From NCBI RefSeq assembly GCF_003672135.1, contig NC_039519.1:5146001-5210000 (forward strand): a stretch of 64,000 nt of DNA, in the 5' to 3' direction. The position numbers and the translations under genes were made by a program. A model generated the notes under the pieces. That model made no database searches and was not told where the DNA came from. It saw nothing but the letters and a program-made list of their open reading frames with translations. Positions 33,480 through 44,892 of this stretch are shown here, in pieces (the first letter of the stretch is position 1; every line of letters begins with the position of its first letter). The stretch comes from Ooceraea biroi (taxonomy: Eukaryota > Arthropoda > Insecta > Hymenoptera > Formicidae).

Positions 33480-34815
33480 GTACGTCGTGATTCGTATTTT
33501 GCCCGCCTGCATCATCTGCGCCAGCCGAGGAAGCGATCCGAGTTCACGCGGTTCGAGAAAGTGCGTACAGCTCGTGCATCGTCGTCCGTTAGAACGCTCG
33601 TTTCGGAAGGTGCAACCTGAGAGAGACGTCGAATATTTATTATAAATGTCTGTTGTTACATTCATCGTTCTTTATGTTTGTTTATAAGTTTGTAAGGATA
33701 GTTAAGATTTTGCAGTGCTTTTAAGCGTGCAATTACACACTTGTGGACTATTTCCTTACGAAGTCACGTTATTGCTTTCGTGTTAAGCTCCTACGCGAGG
33801 AGATAGAGGGAAAAAGAGCGCGACCGAGGACAATTTGATCGGTTAAAGAGTTAAGCGCGTGTCGTTGGGTATCGTGCGCTTCATCGAACTTTGATACACT
33901 TTACCCTTACTACCCCGTGCAGATCCGTGCAGAGAGGAGCGAGTTGAAACGGCATATTATATTACGCTAGATTTAATTGCATATACATCCATTTCAACTT
34001 TCGTACAACGGCGGGAGAGAGAAAAAAAAGTTCCTCTCCTCTTTGACGTTCGTTTTTTTTTATGGGCGAGTTTAATTTTCACGAGATACGTTAGGACTCG
34101 CGCTTTATTGGAACGGTAAACGCAACTTTACACTCGATACACCAGGACGCGAGTGAAACAGAAGGACCGTCCTCGGCAGCGAATTCGCGAAAAAAGGGGA
34201 AAACGCGCTCTCGCTCGGTAATTTTTCGGATCGCGCGTAGCAACGCGGTGCTGCAATCTGTAATCGTCATCAATCGGTAATTCCGCGATTACACGTTTCG
34301 CGCGTCGACTCGCGAGGCTCGCGCGCGCGTTTCACCGGGTTTAGAGTTTTGAGTGAGCACTTTGTAGATCCCGTGTCACTGACACTCGTCGCTTTGGAGC
34401 GCCTACACAGTTTGGCACGCGATACCGCGCTATCGTGTTTCAATTCGAGCGATCCAACTAGCACTGATTATTTTTCTGGGCTTTTAATTTCACCTCCCGT
34501 TTCCGCTCGTACTCGCTACTCGCTCGCGGAAAATCGATAATCGTTTTAGGTATAGCGAGCGTCCATCCGGCCCGTACGGCCAACCGATTTGTTTACAGCT
34601 GCGGTTTGATTTGCAGCTGCGCGCAGTTGCAGCGCGGCGGGCGCGATACGATTTTTATTGCCGTCCGAATTCGCCGGATATTTTCACATGCCCGGATGTC
34701 CCGCCGGATCCGAGCCCGAAGAGCGCGGCGTATCGTTGTTTCCTTTTCGTTCACGGGGTCGCGCGAGTTCCGAGGGATGAACGACGGAGAACAGTACTTT
34801 TATGGTGAACCGCAG
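33480..34815 (+). other. Membralin intron between the last two exons
   Basis: Bounded by GTACGT and an acceptor ending CCGCAG. Nothing recognisable inside; it holds GC-rich host sequence toward the 3' side. The acceptor has a weak pyrimidine tract. Confidence 0.65.
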
Positions 34816-35000
34816 TATCGAGGAACGCGACCAAGTCGACCACTTCGAGTTCTGCTGCCAAGGCGGAGGCTGCTCCTTCAGTCTCCGAGGTCACGAAGCC
34901 GCTCGCCGAGATCTCGACCCCCGAGGGTTTCGAAGTCATCGAGGCTACCGAGGCGACCCGCAAGGAACCAACGGCGCCCGTCGCGGACAAGGGGCAGTAG
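34816..35000 (+). CDS. TMEM259: Membralin, predicted terminal exon
   Basis: No ATG lies in this frame, so it is easily missed. Joining the preceding exon (phase 1) to 34816 gives a Val codon. The reading continues SRNATKSTTSSSAAKAEAAP, then VSEVTKPLAEISTPEGFEVI and EATEATRKEPTAPVADKGQ, to TAG at 34998-35000. The composition (Ser/Thr, Ala, acidic residues) matches the disordered tail of the previous exon, and the splice phase agrees. The upstream limit is set by an in-frame stop at 34806 and by phase; no other AG nearby gives the right phase. The tail is not conserved enough for me to confirm by family, so this exon is less sure than the other two. Confidence 0.7.
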
Positions 35001-35322
35001 AACCTACTGAAAAGAACGTCATTTCCATAAACGACTGCTACTGACGGATTCGCCAACCCTTGCCATCCGGTTCCTTACCCTCCCGTCGAGAAACATCTCC
35101 ACGAGCGTGAGGGCGCGACTGTTACCCTGTCACGGATCAAACTTGGCTGTAAAGTGACGCGATACGGTCCTTACGCGTGCGGGATCTGTTTGCGCGAGGT
35201 TTTCGTTTTCGATGACGGAATGCACGCGGAAATTGTACTCTTTGAGAGCCACGTCGGTGCGTGCATCGTGCTTCGGGATCGGAACTAGTGGATGAAGAGA
35301 GGTGTAGATTTATACATATATA
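35001..35322 (+). other. Probable 3' untranslated region of membralin
   Basis: Sequence following the predicted stop, up to the palindromic MITE. No open frame or repeat recognised. The first clear AATAAA downstream is at about 35947, beyond the MITE, so the transcript might include the MITE; this is inference. Confidence 0.45.
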
Positions 35323-35324
35323 TA

Positions 35325-35919
35325 CAGGGTGGCCCATTTTAATTTATACAGTCGATTTTTTAAAAAACTAAAAGAGATACGAAAAAATGTTTCAGACAGA
35401 CATGTCACGATTTCGAGGGGGACATAAGATGATATGGTACCAATGGTGGTTTGACCTTGAATAGTCGTTTGAAGGTCACGCGAAGATCACCTTCAATTTC
35501 TTAAATTGAAACCCCAACTTTTTATTGCAGATTCTTATTCTCCATCGAAAAGTAAGTAACTTTTGTCTGAAACATTTTTCCGAAAAATGTCATCTTATGT
35601 CCTTAAAATGATCTTCAAGATGAGTTTTGAGGACATTTTGAGGACATAAGATGACATTTTTCGGAAAAATGTTTCAGACAAAAGTTACTTACTTTTCGAT
35701 GGAGAATAAGAATCTGCAATAAAAAGTTGGGGTTTCAATTTAAGAAATTGAAGGTGATCTTCGCGTGACCTTCAAACGACTATTCAAGGTCAAACCACCA
35801 TTGGTACCATATCATCTTATGTCCCCCTCGAAATCGTGACATGTCTGTCTGAAACATTTTTTCGTATCTCTTTTAGTTTTTTAAAAAATCGACTGTATAA
35901 ATTAAAATGGGCCACCCTG
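35325..35919. mobile_element. TA-flanked near-perfect palindromic MITE, 595 bp
   Basis: The termini CAGGGTGGCCCATTTTAATT are inverted at both ends, with TA at 35323-35324 and 35920-35921. The two arms of about 280 bp are almost perfect reverse complements meeting near 35618. Both arms contain GACATAAGATGA and GACCTTGAATAGTCG. It has no coding capacity. CAGGGTG termini with a TA duplication fit a Tc1-mariner superfamily derivative. A truncated second copy lies at 9962-10325. Confidence 0.95.
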
Positions 35920-35921
35920 TA

Positions 35922-36591
35922 TATAACATGGACGCGCAGTTACCGGAATAAATCGTCGATGGGAGTCGCACCTGGGATCATGGGGATCGGTTTACATACG
36001 CAGCTATGCGACTCGATGTTATCCGTTAGATCCGTTAGGAGCCAACCGCGAAAGCGAAGTTCGTCGTTACGAATGTAGCCTCCCCGGAACGGTAAGACAC
36101 TGACACGGGAATCGAAGATGTCAAGGTGAGTCGTTTAATGTTTGTTCCTTACGGTGCGGTGCACACGATCGTTTCTCAATGCAGTTGTTGTCCACGACGT
36201 TGTTCTATGTTCGATATTTTGCGGGGTACAAGATAAAAATTTTATATTAACTTGTCTGTATAGGAAAAGACGTTAAGCGACACGATAAATGTTACCTCCC
36301 ATACGTACGAAGTATGGGCAAGTAAGCGCAAGTCTCAAAGCCTGTGAGATCTTCGACGATTCGTTAATTTTTACAAATGTTTATTTCACGAAGCTAATGT
36401 TCATCTCGCACCAGCTGGACGATTTCGAGAGTTCTCTTCTTCTCGCGAGAGGAATGTCTTTATAATATTATATTTTTATTTAGTTATCCTATTTATTTGT
36501 GTAAAATAAGGCTTATGCAATATTTCGAACAAAAGAATGCAGTAATAAAGATATTTCGGTGGGAAGTGTTACATAATATATATCAGACATA
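35922..36591. other. Unique sequence
   Basis: Host sequence without a recognised gene. An AATAAA at about 35947 and another at about 36545 could serve as polyadenylation signals for membralin. Confidence 0.45.
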
Positions 36592-36593
36592 TA

Positions 36594-37532
36594 CAGGGTG
36601 TTTCCTCTAACTGTAGCACTTAGAATATCTCTGCTTCCTTTGATGATATGAAAAAAGTCAAAGGACGAAAATTGTTCGATTCAAAGAAAATTATTTTTTT
36701 TAATGTGACCTTTCACAAGATATCAAGGTCATGAACATTTTTTTAAATGAGATGGACGAAATGATGTAGCTTGTAAAAAAACAAATTCAACCATACAGAA
36801 TATGTTGACCTTCAAATGACTTTGAACCACAAAAATCACGTTTAGGAAAAGAAACTCTATTTATTGTACGTATAACTACAAAGATATACCTTTTTTACAG
36901 ATGTTCGAAACGATCACCGTTTACTTCCATACACTTTCGAATTCGATGAATAAACGATTGTTTTACGTTTTTGAGAGATTCCGGAGTAATTGCGGTGCAC
37001 GCACGCCGAATTCTTTCTCGCATATCTTCAGGTGTTGTCGGAATATCGCGATAAACTTCATTTTTTAGGTGTCCCCAAAGAAAAAAATCAAGAGGCGTAA
37101 GATCTGGTGATCGAGCCGGCCAAGAAATTCTTCCACCACGTCCAATCCAGCGATCAGGAAATGATTCGTTGAGTATGTTCCGTGCAAGTGAAGTTTATCG
37201 CGATATTCCGACAACACCTTGTATCTTTGTAGTTATACATACAATAAATAGAGTTTCTTTTCCTAAACGTGATTTTTGTGGTTCAAAGTCATTTGAAGGT
37301 CAACATATTCTGTATGGTTGAATTTGTTTTTTTACAAGCTACATCATTTCGTCCATCTCATTTAAAAAAATGTTCATGACCTTGATATCTTGTGAAAGGT
37401 CACATTAAAAAAATAATTTTCTTACCAGAGTACTAGTCTCTTTGAATCGAACAATTTTCGTCCTTTGACTTTTTTCATATCATCAAAGGAAGCAGAGATA
37501 TTCTAAGTGCTACAGTTAGAGGAAACACCCTG
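36594..37532 (-). mobile_element. Long-inverted-repeat derivative of a DD41D Tc1-mariner element
   Basis: The termini CAGGGTGTTTCCTCTAACTG are inverted at both ends, flanked by TA (36592-36593, 37533-37534). The arms are about 300 bp and nearly identical, except for an extra ~19 bp in the right arm containing ACTAGTACTCTGG. Between the arms lies the 3' part of a transposase gene on the - strand. It is non-autonomous. Confidence 0.92.
36895..37193 (-). pseudogene. C-terminal fragment of a DD41D-type transposase
   Basis: Read on the - strand it gives FPDRWIGRGGRISWPARSPD, then LTPLDFFLWGHLKNEVYRDI and a C-terminus ending DRFEHL at a TAA (36895-36897). This is the same protein family as the transposase at 17477-18964 (compare HRWIGRGGPVFWPPR and PLDFYLW), but a distinct element. 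The first two catalytic Asp and the DNA-binding domain are deleted. Confidence 0.88.
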
Positions 37533-37534
37533 TA

Positions 37535-38888
37535 TATCACTTACGTATACTGAATTTTATTTGTATATAAAAAAGCTCACAGTTGTGTATTGCAGTATAT
37601 CTTTATTGTTACACTTCTCTGCTCAATTTACTGTTCTGTTTCGTTCATTCGATGATTTTAACACATTGCCGACCGATCGAGTAGATCTACCAGTTGCGTT
37701 CGTTATCACTGAACTCTTACTCGAACTCTTACTCGAACTCGAACGGTTGCGCAAGTATTGAAATCGTTTTTCCTTTGAGCCATCGGCGCAAAATGCGAAG
37801 TGGGAAACGCATGGAACGATCACGCCGAAATCCCCCTGGAATAATTTTGGTCTTTGAGCTCGAGCGCTAGTTGGCCAAACGTTAAATTGTTATTCGTACT
37901 TGTGTGTGTGTCTCTGTACTCTTCATCTCTTGAAAACGCGAGAAAAAGCACCTGCCAGCAAAACCTGTCGCCAAGACTGCAGTTACTGAGCGCAACAAGT
38001 CAGAGCAGTCCGTTTCTTTTTCACTCGTTTCCACATTACGAGTAGGGATTTTTCTTTCTCTTTCCTGCTGATGGACTTTTGCGTTAAACAAAAATCGATC
38101 GCGTGAGAAGATAAAGCGGTCCTTCATGCGACTCTGTTAATTATATTAGTTTATGTGACTTTGTTAATCGTACTGATGATTATGCTTGTACGAAATTCCG
38201 AATAGATAAAAATTATTGCTCGGGGTCATCACTATCGTGACTGCGATACGAAAACTAGAAGAGAAATAGTTCAGTCTGCCTTTTAGAAACTTTTAGAAAA
38301 GAAACCGCTTTCTCTGGACTGTAATATCTTGACTGGTGCTTTTTTTCAACCGTTTCCGCAAGTTGGAGAATCTTTTTACCACATAAAAGTGACGGAGGTG
38401 CTTGAGTGAACGATAAACAGCAGATAATAGACTTCCCGAGTGGCGTATTTATCTTTCCGGCCGTTTCCCGATCCTCGATACATTACCGTCGAGTTCTGAA
38501 TTCACGTAGCACAATAAGAGAAGACGAATTTCTTCGCTGATTGATAATGAGAAGCTCTCTTTTTTACTCCGCGAAACAGATTGTTGATATTCGGTAATGA
38601 TAGCAGCAATGGAGCAGTTGGAAATGCTTTTTATATTTCATAAACCCCGCGATATCTTTGTTGCAATCAGAGATCGAGTGTTACCCAAAACAGAACTCGA
38701 TGGAAGGCGACAAACCTTTTGGACACGATGCGATCGACGAGATTAATATGTAAAATTCGTTACGCGTATTGTCTGTTTGTCTAGCGTTCCTTTTTCCTTT
38801 TCAAGCAAATTTCGACGCTCGAAATTACGTTCGTCCGATCATAAGCGACGGCAGCGAGTCCGAACAAATGCGTGCGACGTGACCAACG
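37535..38888. other. Unique sequence, nothing recognised
   Basis: AT-rich host sequence. Near 37708-37742 there is a small tandem of a Glu/Leu-type 15-mer (GAACTCTTACTC). No gene recognised. Confidence 0.55.
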
Positions 38889-41610
38889 TTAAGGGGGGAA
38901 TCTGCTTTAGAACGTTGAAAATAAGGTATAATTTTACGAATTTTTTTGGAGAAACTGTACAGCGGATCATTATAAAACTTTGATGCATTTATTAGTACAT
39001 GTTTAAAGATAAAAAAATTATTTTTTTATTTGAATATATCGCCTGTAGAGGTCGTCCTGGAGGCATTGTAAATTGGTGAGCATTCTCCCGCCTCCAAATT
39101 TCATCCAAACTGAAAAATTGAAATATTTTCTCGTTATTTATGAATTCCCATCGTCGATGAACCTTTTTAATATTCATAAAAACATTAAGTTAAACAATTA
39201 TTTTTGCATGAAAAAGTTCAACAACTTTGCCTAAAAATCGTACTTTTGTGTTCTAAGCTCCACCATTTTGGCACTTTTCAACTTTTTTCTTCTCTCTTTG
39301 GTTCATCGACGATGGGAATTCATAAATAACGAGAACACATTTCAATTTTTCAGTTTAGACGAAATTCGGAGGCAGGAGAATGCTCACCAATTTACAATGC
39401 CGGCTGCACTAAGATTTCTCCAGGACGACCTCTACAGGCGATATATTCAAATCAAAAAATAATTTTTGATCTTTAAACATGTACTAATAAATGCATCAAA
39501 GTTTTATAATGATCCGCTGTATAGTTTCTCCGAAAACAATTCGTAAAATATACCTTATTTTCAGCGTTCTAAATGTAAGGTCGTCAAGTTAGGTGACTCA
39601 CCCTGTATAATTCCAACGTCGTGGGTTCTACGTTCGCGTTAAGGGGGGAGCCTGCTTTAGAACGTTGAAAATAAGGTATAATTTTACGAATTGTTTTGGA
39701 GAAACTGTACAGAGGATCATTATAAAACTTTGATGCATTTATTAGTACATGTTTAAAGATAAAAAAATTATTTTTTGATTTGAATATATCGCCTGTAGAG
39801 GTCGTCCTGGAGGCATCTTAGTGCAGCGTCGATGAACCTTTAATATTCATAAAAACATTAAGTTAAACAATTATTTTTGCATGAAAAAGTTCAAAACCTT
39901 TGCCTAAAAATCGTACTTTTGTGTTCTAAGCTCCACCATTTTGGCACTTTTCAACTTTTTTCTTCTCTCTTTGGTTCATCGACGATGGGAATTCATAAAT
40001 AACGAGAACACATTTCAATTTTTCAGTTTAGACGAAATCGGAGGCAGGAGAATGCTCACCAATTTACAATGCCGGCTGCACTAAGATTTCTCCAGGACGA
40101 CCTCTACAGGCGATATATTCAAATCAAAAAATAATTTTTGATCTTTAAACATGTACTAATAAATGCATCAAAGTTTTATAATGATCCGCTGTATAGTTTC
40201 TCCGAAAACAATTCGTAAAATATACCTTATTTTCAGCGTTCTAAATGTAAGGTCGTCAAGTTAGGTGACTCACCCTGTATAATTCCAACGTCGTGGGTTC
40301 TACGTTCGCGTTAAGGGGGGAGCCTGCTTTAGAACGTTGAAAATAAGGTATAATTTTACGAATTGTTTTGGAGAAACTGTACAGAGGATCATTATAAAAC
40401 TTTGATGCATTTATTAGTACATGTTTAAAGATAAAAAAATTATTTTTTGATTTGAATATATCGCCTGTAGAGGTCGTCCTGGAGGCATCTTAGTGCAGCG
40501 TCGATGAACCTTTAATATTCATAAAAACATTAAGTTAAACAATTATTTTTGCATGAAAAAGTTCAAAACCTTTGCCTAAAAATCGTACTTTTGTGTTCTA
40601 AGCTCCACCATTTTGGCACTTTTCAACTGTTTTCTTCTCTCTTTGGTTCATCGACGATGGGAACTCATAAATAACGAGAACACATTTCAATTTTTCAGTT
40701 TAGACGAAAGTCGGAGGCAGGAGAATGCTCACCGATTTACAATGCCGGCTGCACTAAGATTTCTCCAGGACGACCTCTACAGGCGATATATTCAAATAAA
40801 AAAATAATTTTTTGATCTTTAAACATGTACTAATAAATGCATCAAAGTTTTATAATGATCCGCTGTATAGTTTCTCCGAAAACAATTCGTAAAATATACC
40901 TTATTTTAAGCGTTCTAAATGTAAGGTCGTCAAGTTAGGTGACTCACCCTGTATAATTCCAACGTCGTGGGTTCTACGTTCGCGTTAAGGGGGGAGCCTG
41001 CTTTAGAACGTTGAAAATAAGGTATAATTTTACGAATTGTTTTGGAGAAACTGTACAGAGGATCATTATAAAACTTTGATGCATTTATTAGTACATGTTT
41101 AAAGATAAAAAAATTATTTTTTGATTTGAATATATCGCCTGTAGAGGTCGTCCTGGAGGCATCTTAGTGCAGCGTCGATGAACCTTTAATATTCATAAAA
41201 ACATTAAGTTAAACAATTATTTTTGCATGAAAAAGTTCAAAACCTTTGCCTAAAAATCGTACTTTTGTGTTCTAAGCTCCACCATTTTGGCACTTTTCAA
41301 CTGTTTTCTTCTCTCTTTGGTTCATCGACGATGGGAACTCATAAATAACGAGAACACATTTCAATTTTTCAGTTTAGACGAAATTCGGAGGCAGGAGAAT
41401 GCTCACCAATTTACAATGCCGGCTGCACTAAGATTTCTCCAGGACGACCTCTACAGGCGATATATTCAAATAAAAAAATAATTTTTTGATCTTTAAACAT
41501 GTACTAATAAATGCATCAAAGTTTTATAATGATCCGCTGTATAGTTTCTCCGAAAACAATTCGTAAAATATACCTTATTTTCAGCGTTCTAAAACAGGCT
41601 CCCCCCTTAA
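38889..41610 (+). mobile_element. Array A of TTAA-flanked foldback elements (FB)
   Basis: Four units start at TTAAGGGGGGAGCCTGCTTT (38889 as a variant, 39639, 40311, 40985). The array closes with CAGGCTCCCCCCTTAA at 41595-41610. A unit is a foldback: left arm, about 140-bp loop, right arm. Unit 1 has the longer left arm of about 280 bp (748-bp period). Units 2-4 have lost a block of the left arm between GGAGGCATCTTAGTGCAGC and GTCGATGAACC (672-674 bp). Between units lies a 65-bp non-element spacer containing GACTCACCCTGTA, the end of a different TA-type element. TTAA duplication and G-rich termini suggest a Kolobok- or piggyBac-like non-autonomous family. Confidence 0.92.
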
Positions 41611-43450
41611 AACGCCGACGCGAGGCTTACGAAGGACACGGTTGTACCGTAAATGCGACGCGCGGCTCGTGAGAATTTCCCCCTCGCGTTAGGGAAGTCG
41701 GCAATCTCGGAGAGCCTCACCGCGCGCGAAAAGGGGTGGAATCGATAGCGCACGTTTCGCGCGCTATCGCGCAGCATCCCCCTTTATCCGCAGTGTATAC
41801 TTTATGGGCCATGTCGGAGGGGTGGACCCGGGCTCATCGAGCATTTCGCCTGTTTCGCAGACGATACATCCGGCTCGCTGTCTTCAACCGATTAGCTTCG
41901 ATCGAGTCCAAGGCACGACCGTTATCGCTGCGGATTAGGTGAAACGTTGCGTATTTTGCCGATATCGGCGGATAGAGAGCAGAAGTGACGTGATCGCCGA
42001 TCGCGAAGCGCAGGAATCGCCTCTCGATGCGTTCACGATGTATATCCCGTATATTCTCCGTGCCTCGTTGCGTTATCTAAGGACGTGTGGTAATCGTTGT
42101 GGCTCGCCGTTTATCGTGCGACACGTTCGTTAGCGGATTTCCGTATACAGATCGCCACGTATCGTATTTTGGCACGCGGAACGGCAGGTTTGATTCTGTG
42201 ATGCGACATGCGAGTTGCAACGCTCGCCCAACGGGGGAAGAGCGTAAATTACCGTGGCAATCCGGCGCTATTAGGTGACGTTTGTTGCACGACACACGTC
42301 GTCATTGTTCAACGCCGACGCGACTTCGCCGACCTTGGCATGTGCCAGCATATATTGTAAACTGTACTGTTAAGAATGTGTTTGTAACGATATTCCCACA
42401 AGTGTAACATGATAAGAGAAGAACACGCTGCCACGTGGAGCTGCACGAATGCAGTAAAAAGTGGCAGGTGCAAAATGCGAGAAGCTCGAGGTAAAAGAAA
42501 GAAAGAAAAGAGAGAAGCAGGCTTGTACGAAACGTTTTGTTACCTACCCCTTTCCACCTCCCGAGTCACATTTGTGGACGTCCGCCTCCTCTTCTGTGTA
42601 AAATAATTTACTTTGCTATTTATAAAAGAATGTAAGTTTCCTTCTCTCGGTTGTACATATTGCCAAATACACGATATTGTTACCGCTCTCCCAATTACCG
42701 CTCTACTATTTATTAGATGATAAATAAATGCAGAGGTCTCTTATGATACTCCACGTGTCTCGTCTTGATTTATTATCCACTCGATGTTGTTCGGGGTGTC
42801 GCAGCGGCAAATCGCGCCAATCCCGGCAGCCCCTCACGTCCCGCACCTCGAGCGCGGCGTGGCGAATTCGAGATTTAAAAGAGATTCTCGCGAAATTGAA
42901 ATTGATTGTTCAACTTGGAGCTGCGAGGCGGGGTGAAGGCAGGAGGTACACAGAGGGTAGATCGGGCGACGGGGACAAAACTACGCTGGATTCTGTGTCT
43001 AAGTCGTGTGGGCGGGAGAGGTCGGGACAAACCGAAATAGACAAATAGACACTGGTATCCCTTTGAGAGAATCAAACAGGTGGCGTAGAGTACGAAGTAA
43101 CACAGCGGAGCGGAGAAACGGTGAGAGGGTGGTAGGTGAGAAAGGGCGCGAGGAAGAGAGGTGGAGAAGACGAACTGCGGTGAACGCAGGACGGGGGTGG
43201 TGCGGGCTATCTGCGGAAATGCCCAAAGAGACACGACACTCTTACAAATGTAGCGATTTATTTTCGTTAAGGCATAATTAGGGGTGAGTCGCGCCGCGCG
43301 ATCCGATCCGTCGCTCAGAACCCCCCGCCGCATCGTCCGCGGCACACGTACGCGACACACTGGCAGTGCACCCCGTTGCGCCGCGTCGTTCGGAGCGATG
43401 GCTTGGTATTTCGAAAGTGTATTACGTAATCTTGTCGCAGGGGATTTTCC
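41611..43450. other. GC-rich unique sequence, nothing recognised
   Basis: Host sequence with scattered chance frames, up to 161 codons antisense at 42875-43360. No domains recognised. Confidence 0.55.
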
Positions 43451-44677
43451 TTAAGGGGGCATATACGTTTGGAGCCCCCCCAAAAAGGCATTTTTCATGA
43501 ATTTTTTGCAGAGCCAAGACAAACTATAAAAATGGGACTTGTTGCATAATAAAGTACACCTTTTGTACTTCTTATACAAATTTTATTGAAATAATAGTGT
43601 TACAAAATCCCCCCCTTCCATCGTCGTGTAGTTAACCGTGCACGCGATTCGTCATTCCGCGGTTACAATAATATCTCCGTGCCCGTTCATCTGAAACACA
43701 AAATTCAAACGGCATCTTAAAGAAGAGTAAATTTCCTTGTCGTTGTCGTATCCGATTTTTAAAATTCGAATTTTCAACAAAATGGCGACCTTTAAAGTTA
43801 GAGTGCCGATTTTCGGCACAAAATTTCAGTTTTGTTTGTTTAAAAAAAAATAGAAAGAATTGGAATTTTTTAAATCCGATACGACAACGACAAGCGATTT
43901 TTATAAGCTTTCAATAAAAAAAAAAGGTAGATCGGTTGATCCGTCTTCAAGTTATCATTGTAACCGACTTTAAAAACATGGTTTTGAGAAAAACGCGTTT
44001 AAAGTTTTGGAACAAGTTTATTCTATTGTAAAACTAAATTTATTCAACTTACACGTCATCGTCAATTCCTGGGCCATACAGGGAATCCTCCTGCACAAGG
44101 TTTGCCCCCATTTGTTGGTTTTTAGCGAGGCGACGGCTTATTCGGGCCTCCCGCATCGCATGCTGTGCTCGGACGTCCGCTTGGATACACCGTTTGCCAC
44201 CTATTGGGCGGCATTTTTCGCTTGCGCGTAAAACTTTTTCGAAATTTGTTCACTCCCTGTGACTCTCGAGAACTTTGACACCTATTTCATCGTGACATGT
44301 ACTCCACAAACAACGAGAATCGTCCGTATCACGCAACCGACGCCAACTAAATGAATAATCGGCTTGAAAACAGCTTAGAGCACTGCTTACAGCATCATCA
44401 TCTATTAGAAAATACCTATGCTTCAATCTCAAAAGTAAGTTTTATTGTAAAGGGCAAAAGAAACCGTTGCATGAGGGTCCGACCCTTCTACCTGCGCGCC
44501 GCTTCAGAAACGGCAGGCGCACGCCCTGCACTGCCCGACAAAACGCGTCGTAACTTCTTTACTTGTTCGAATTTCAAAAAACGGTTTTAGGACAACATTC
44601 TTGAAGGTTCAAACTGTCGAAAAATGGAAAGAAAAAAATCAGTTCTTTGAAACCGACAAACGTATATACCCCCTTAA
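43451..44677. mobile_element. TTAA-flanked non-autonomous element, 1.2 kb
   Basis: TTAAGGGGGCATATACGTTT at the left and AAACGTATATACCCCCTTAA at the right give a TTAA duplication and 15-16-bp terminal repeats. An inner inverted repeat containing GTCGTATCCGAT (about 43740-43900) is present. I recognise no transposase. The termini resemble the FB family (TTAAGGGGG) but the interior is unrelated. Confidence 0.82.
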
Positions 44678-44892
44678 ATCGAACTCGAACAAAGTTAATT
44701 ACCGGTGTGCGATGTTCTCGGTGGTAATGTATCTACAGAAATGCGCAGATCTATCTGGATCTGCACCGACATACTTGTATATCCAGACGCGTTTTGAATC
44801 GACCAAGAGAGAAACGCTCTAAATGTGCAACGTGGCCAAACGCCAATTAATCTCGTGAATAAATTGACGTCGCGCGAATTTTCACGCTCGTG

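Noticed and set aside
33146..33665. Arg-rich antisense frames over the membralin exon
   Set aside because: They are the complement of a Ser/Thr/Pro-rich coding tail and of the following intron.
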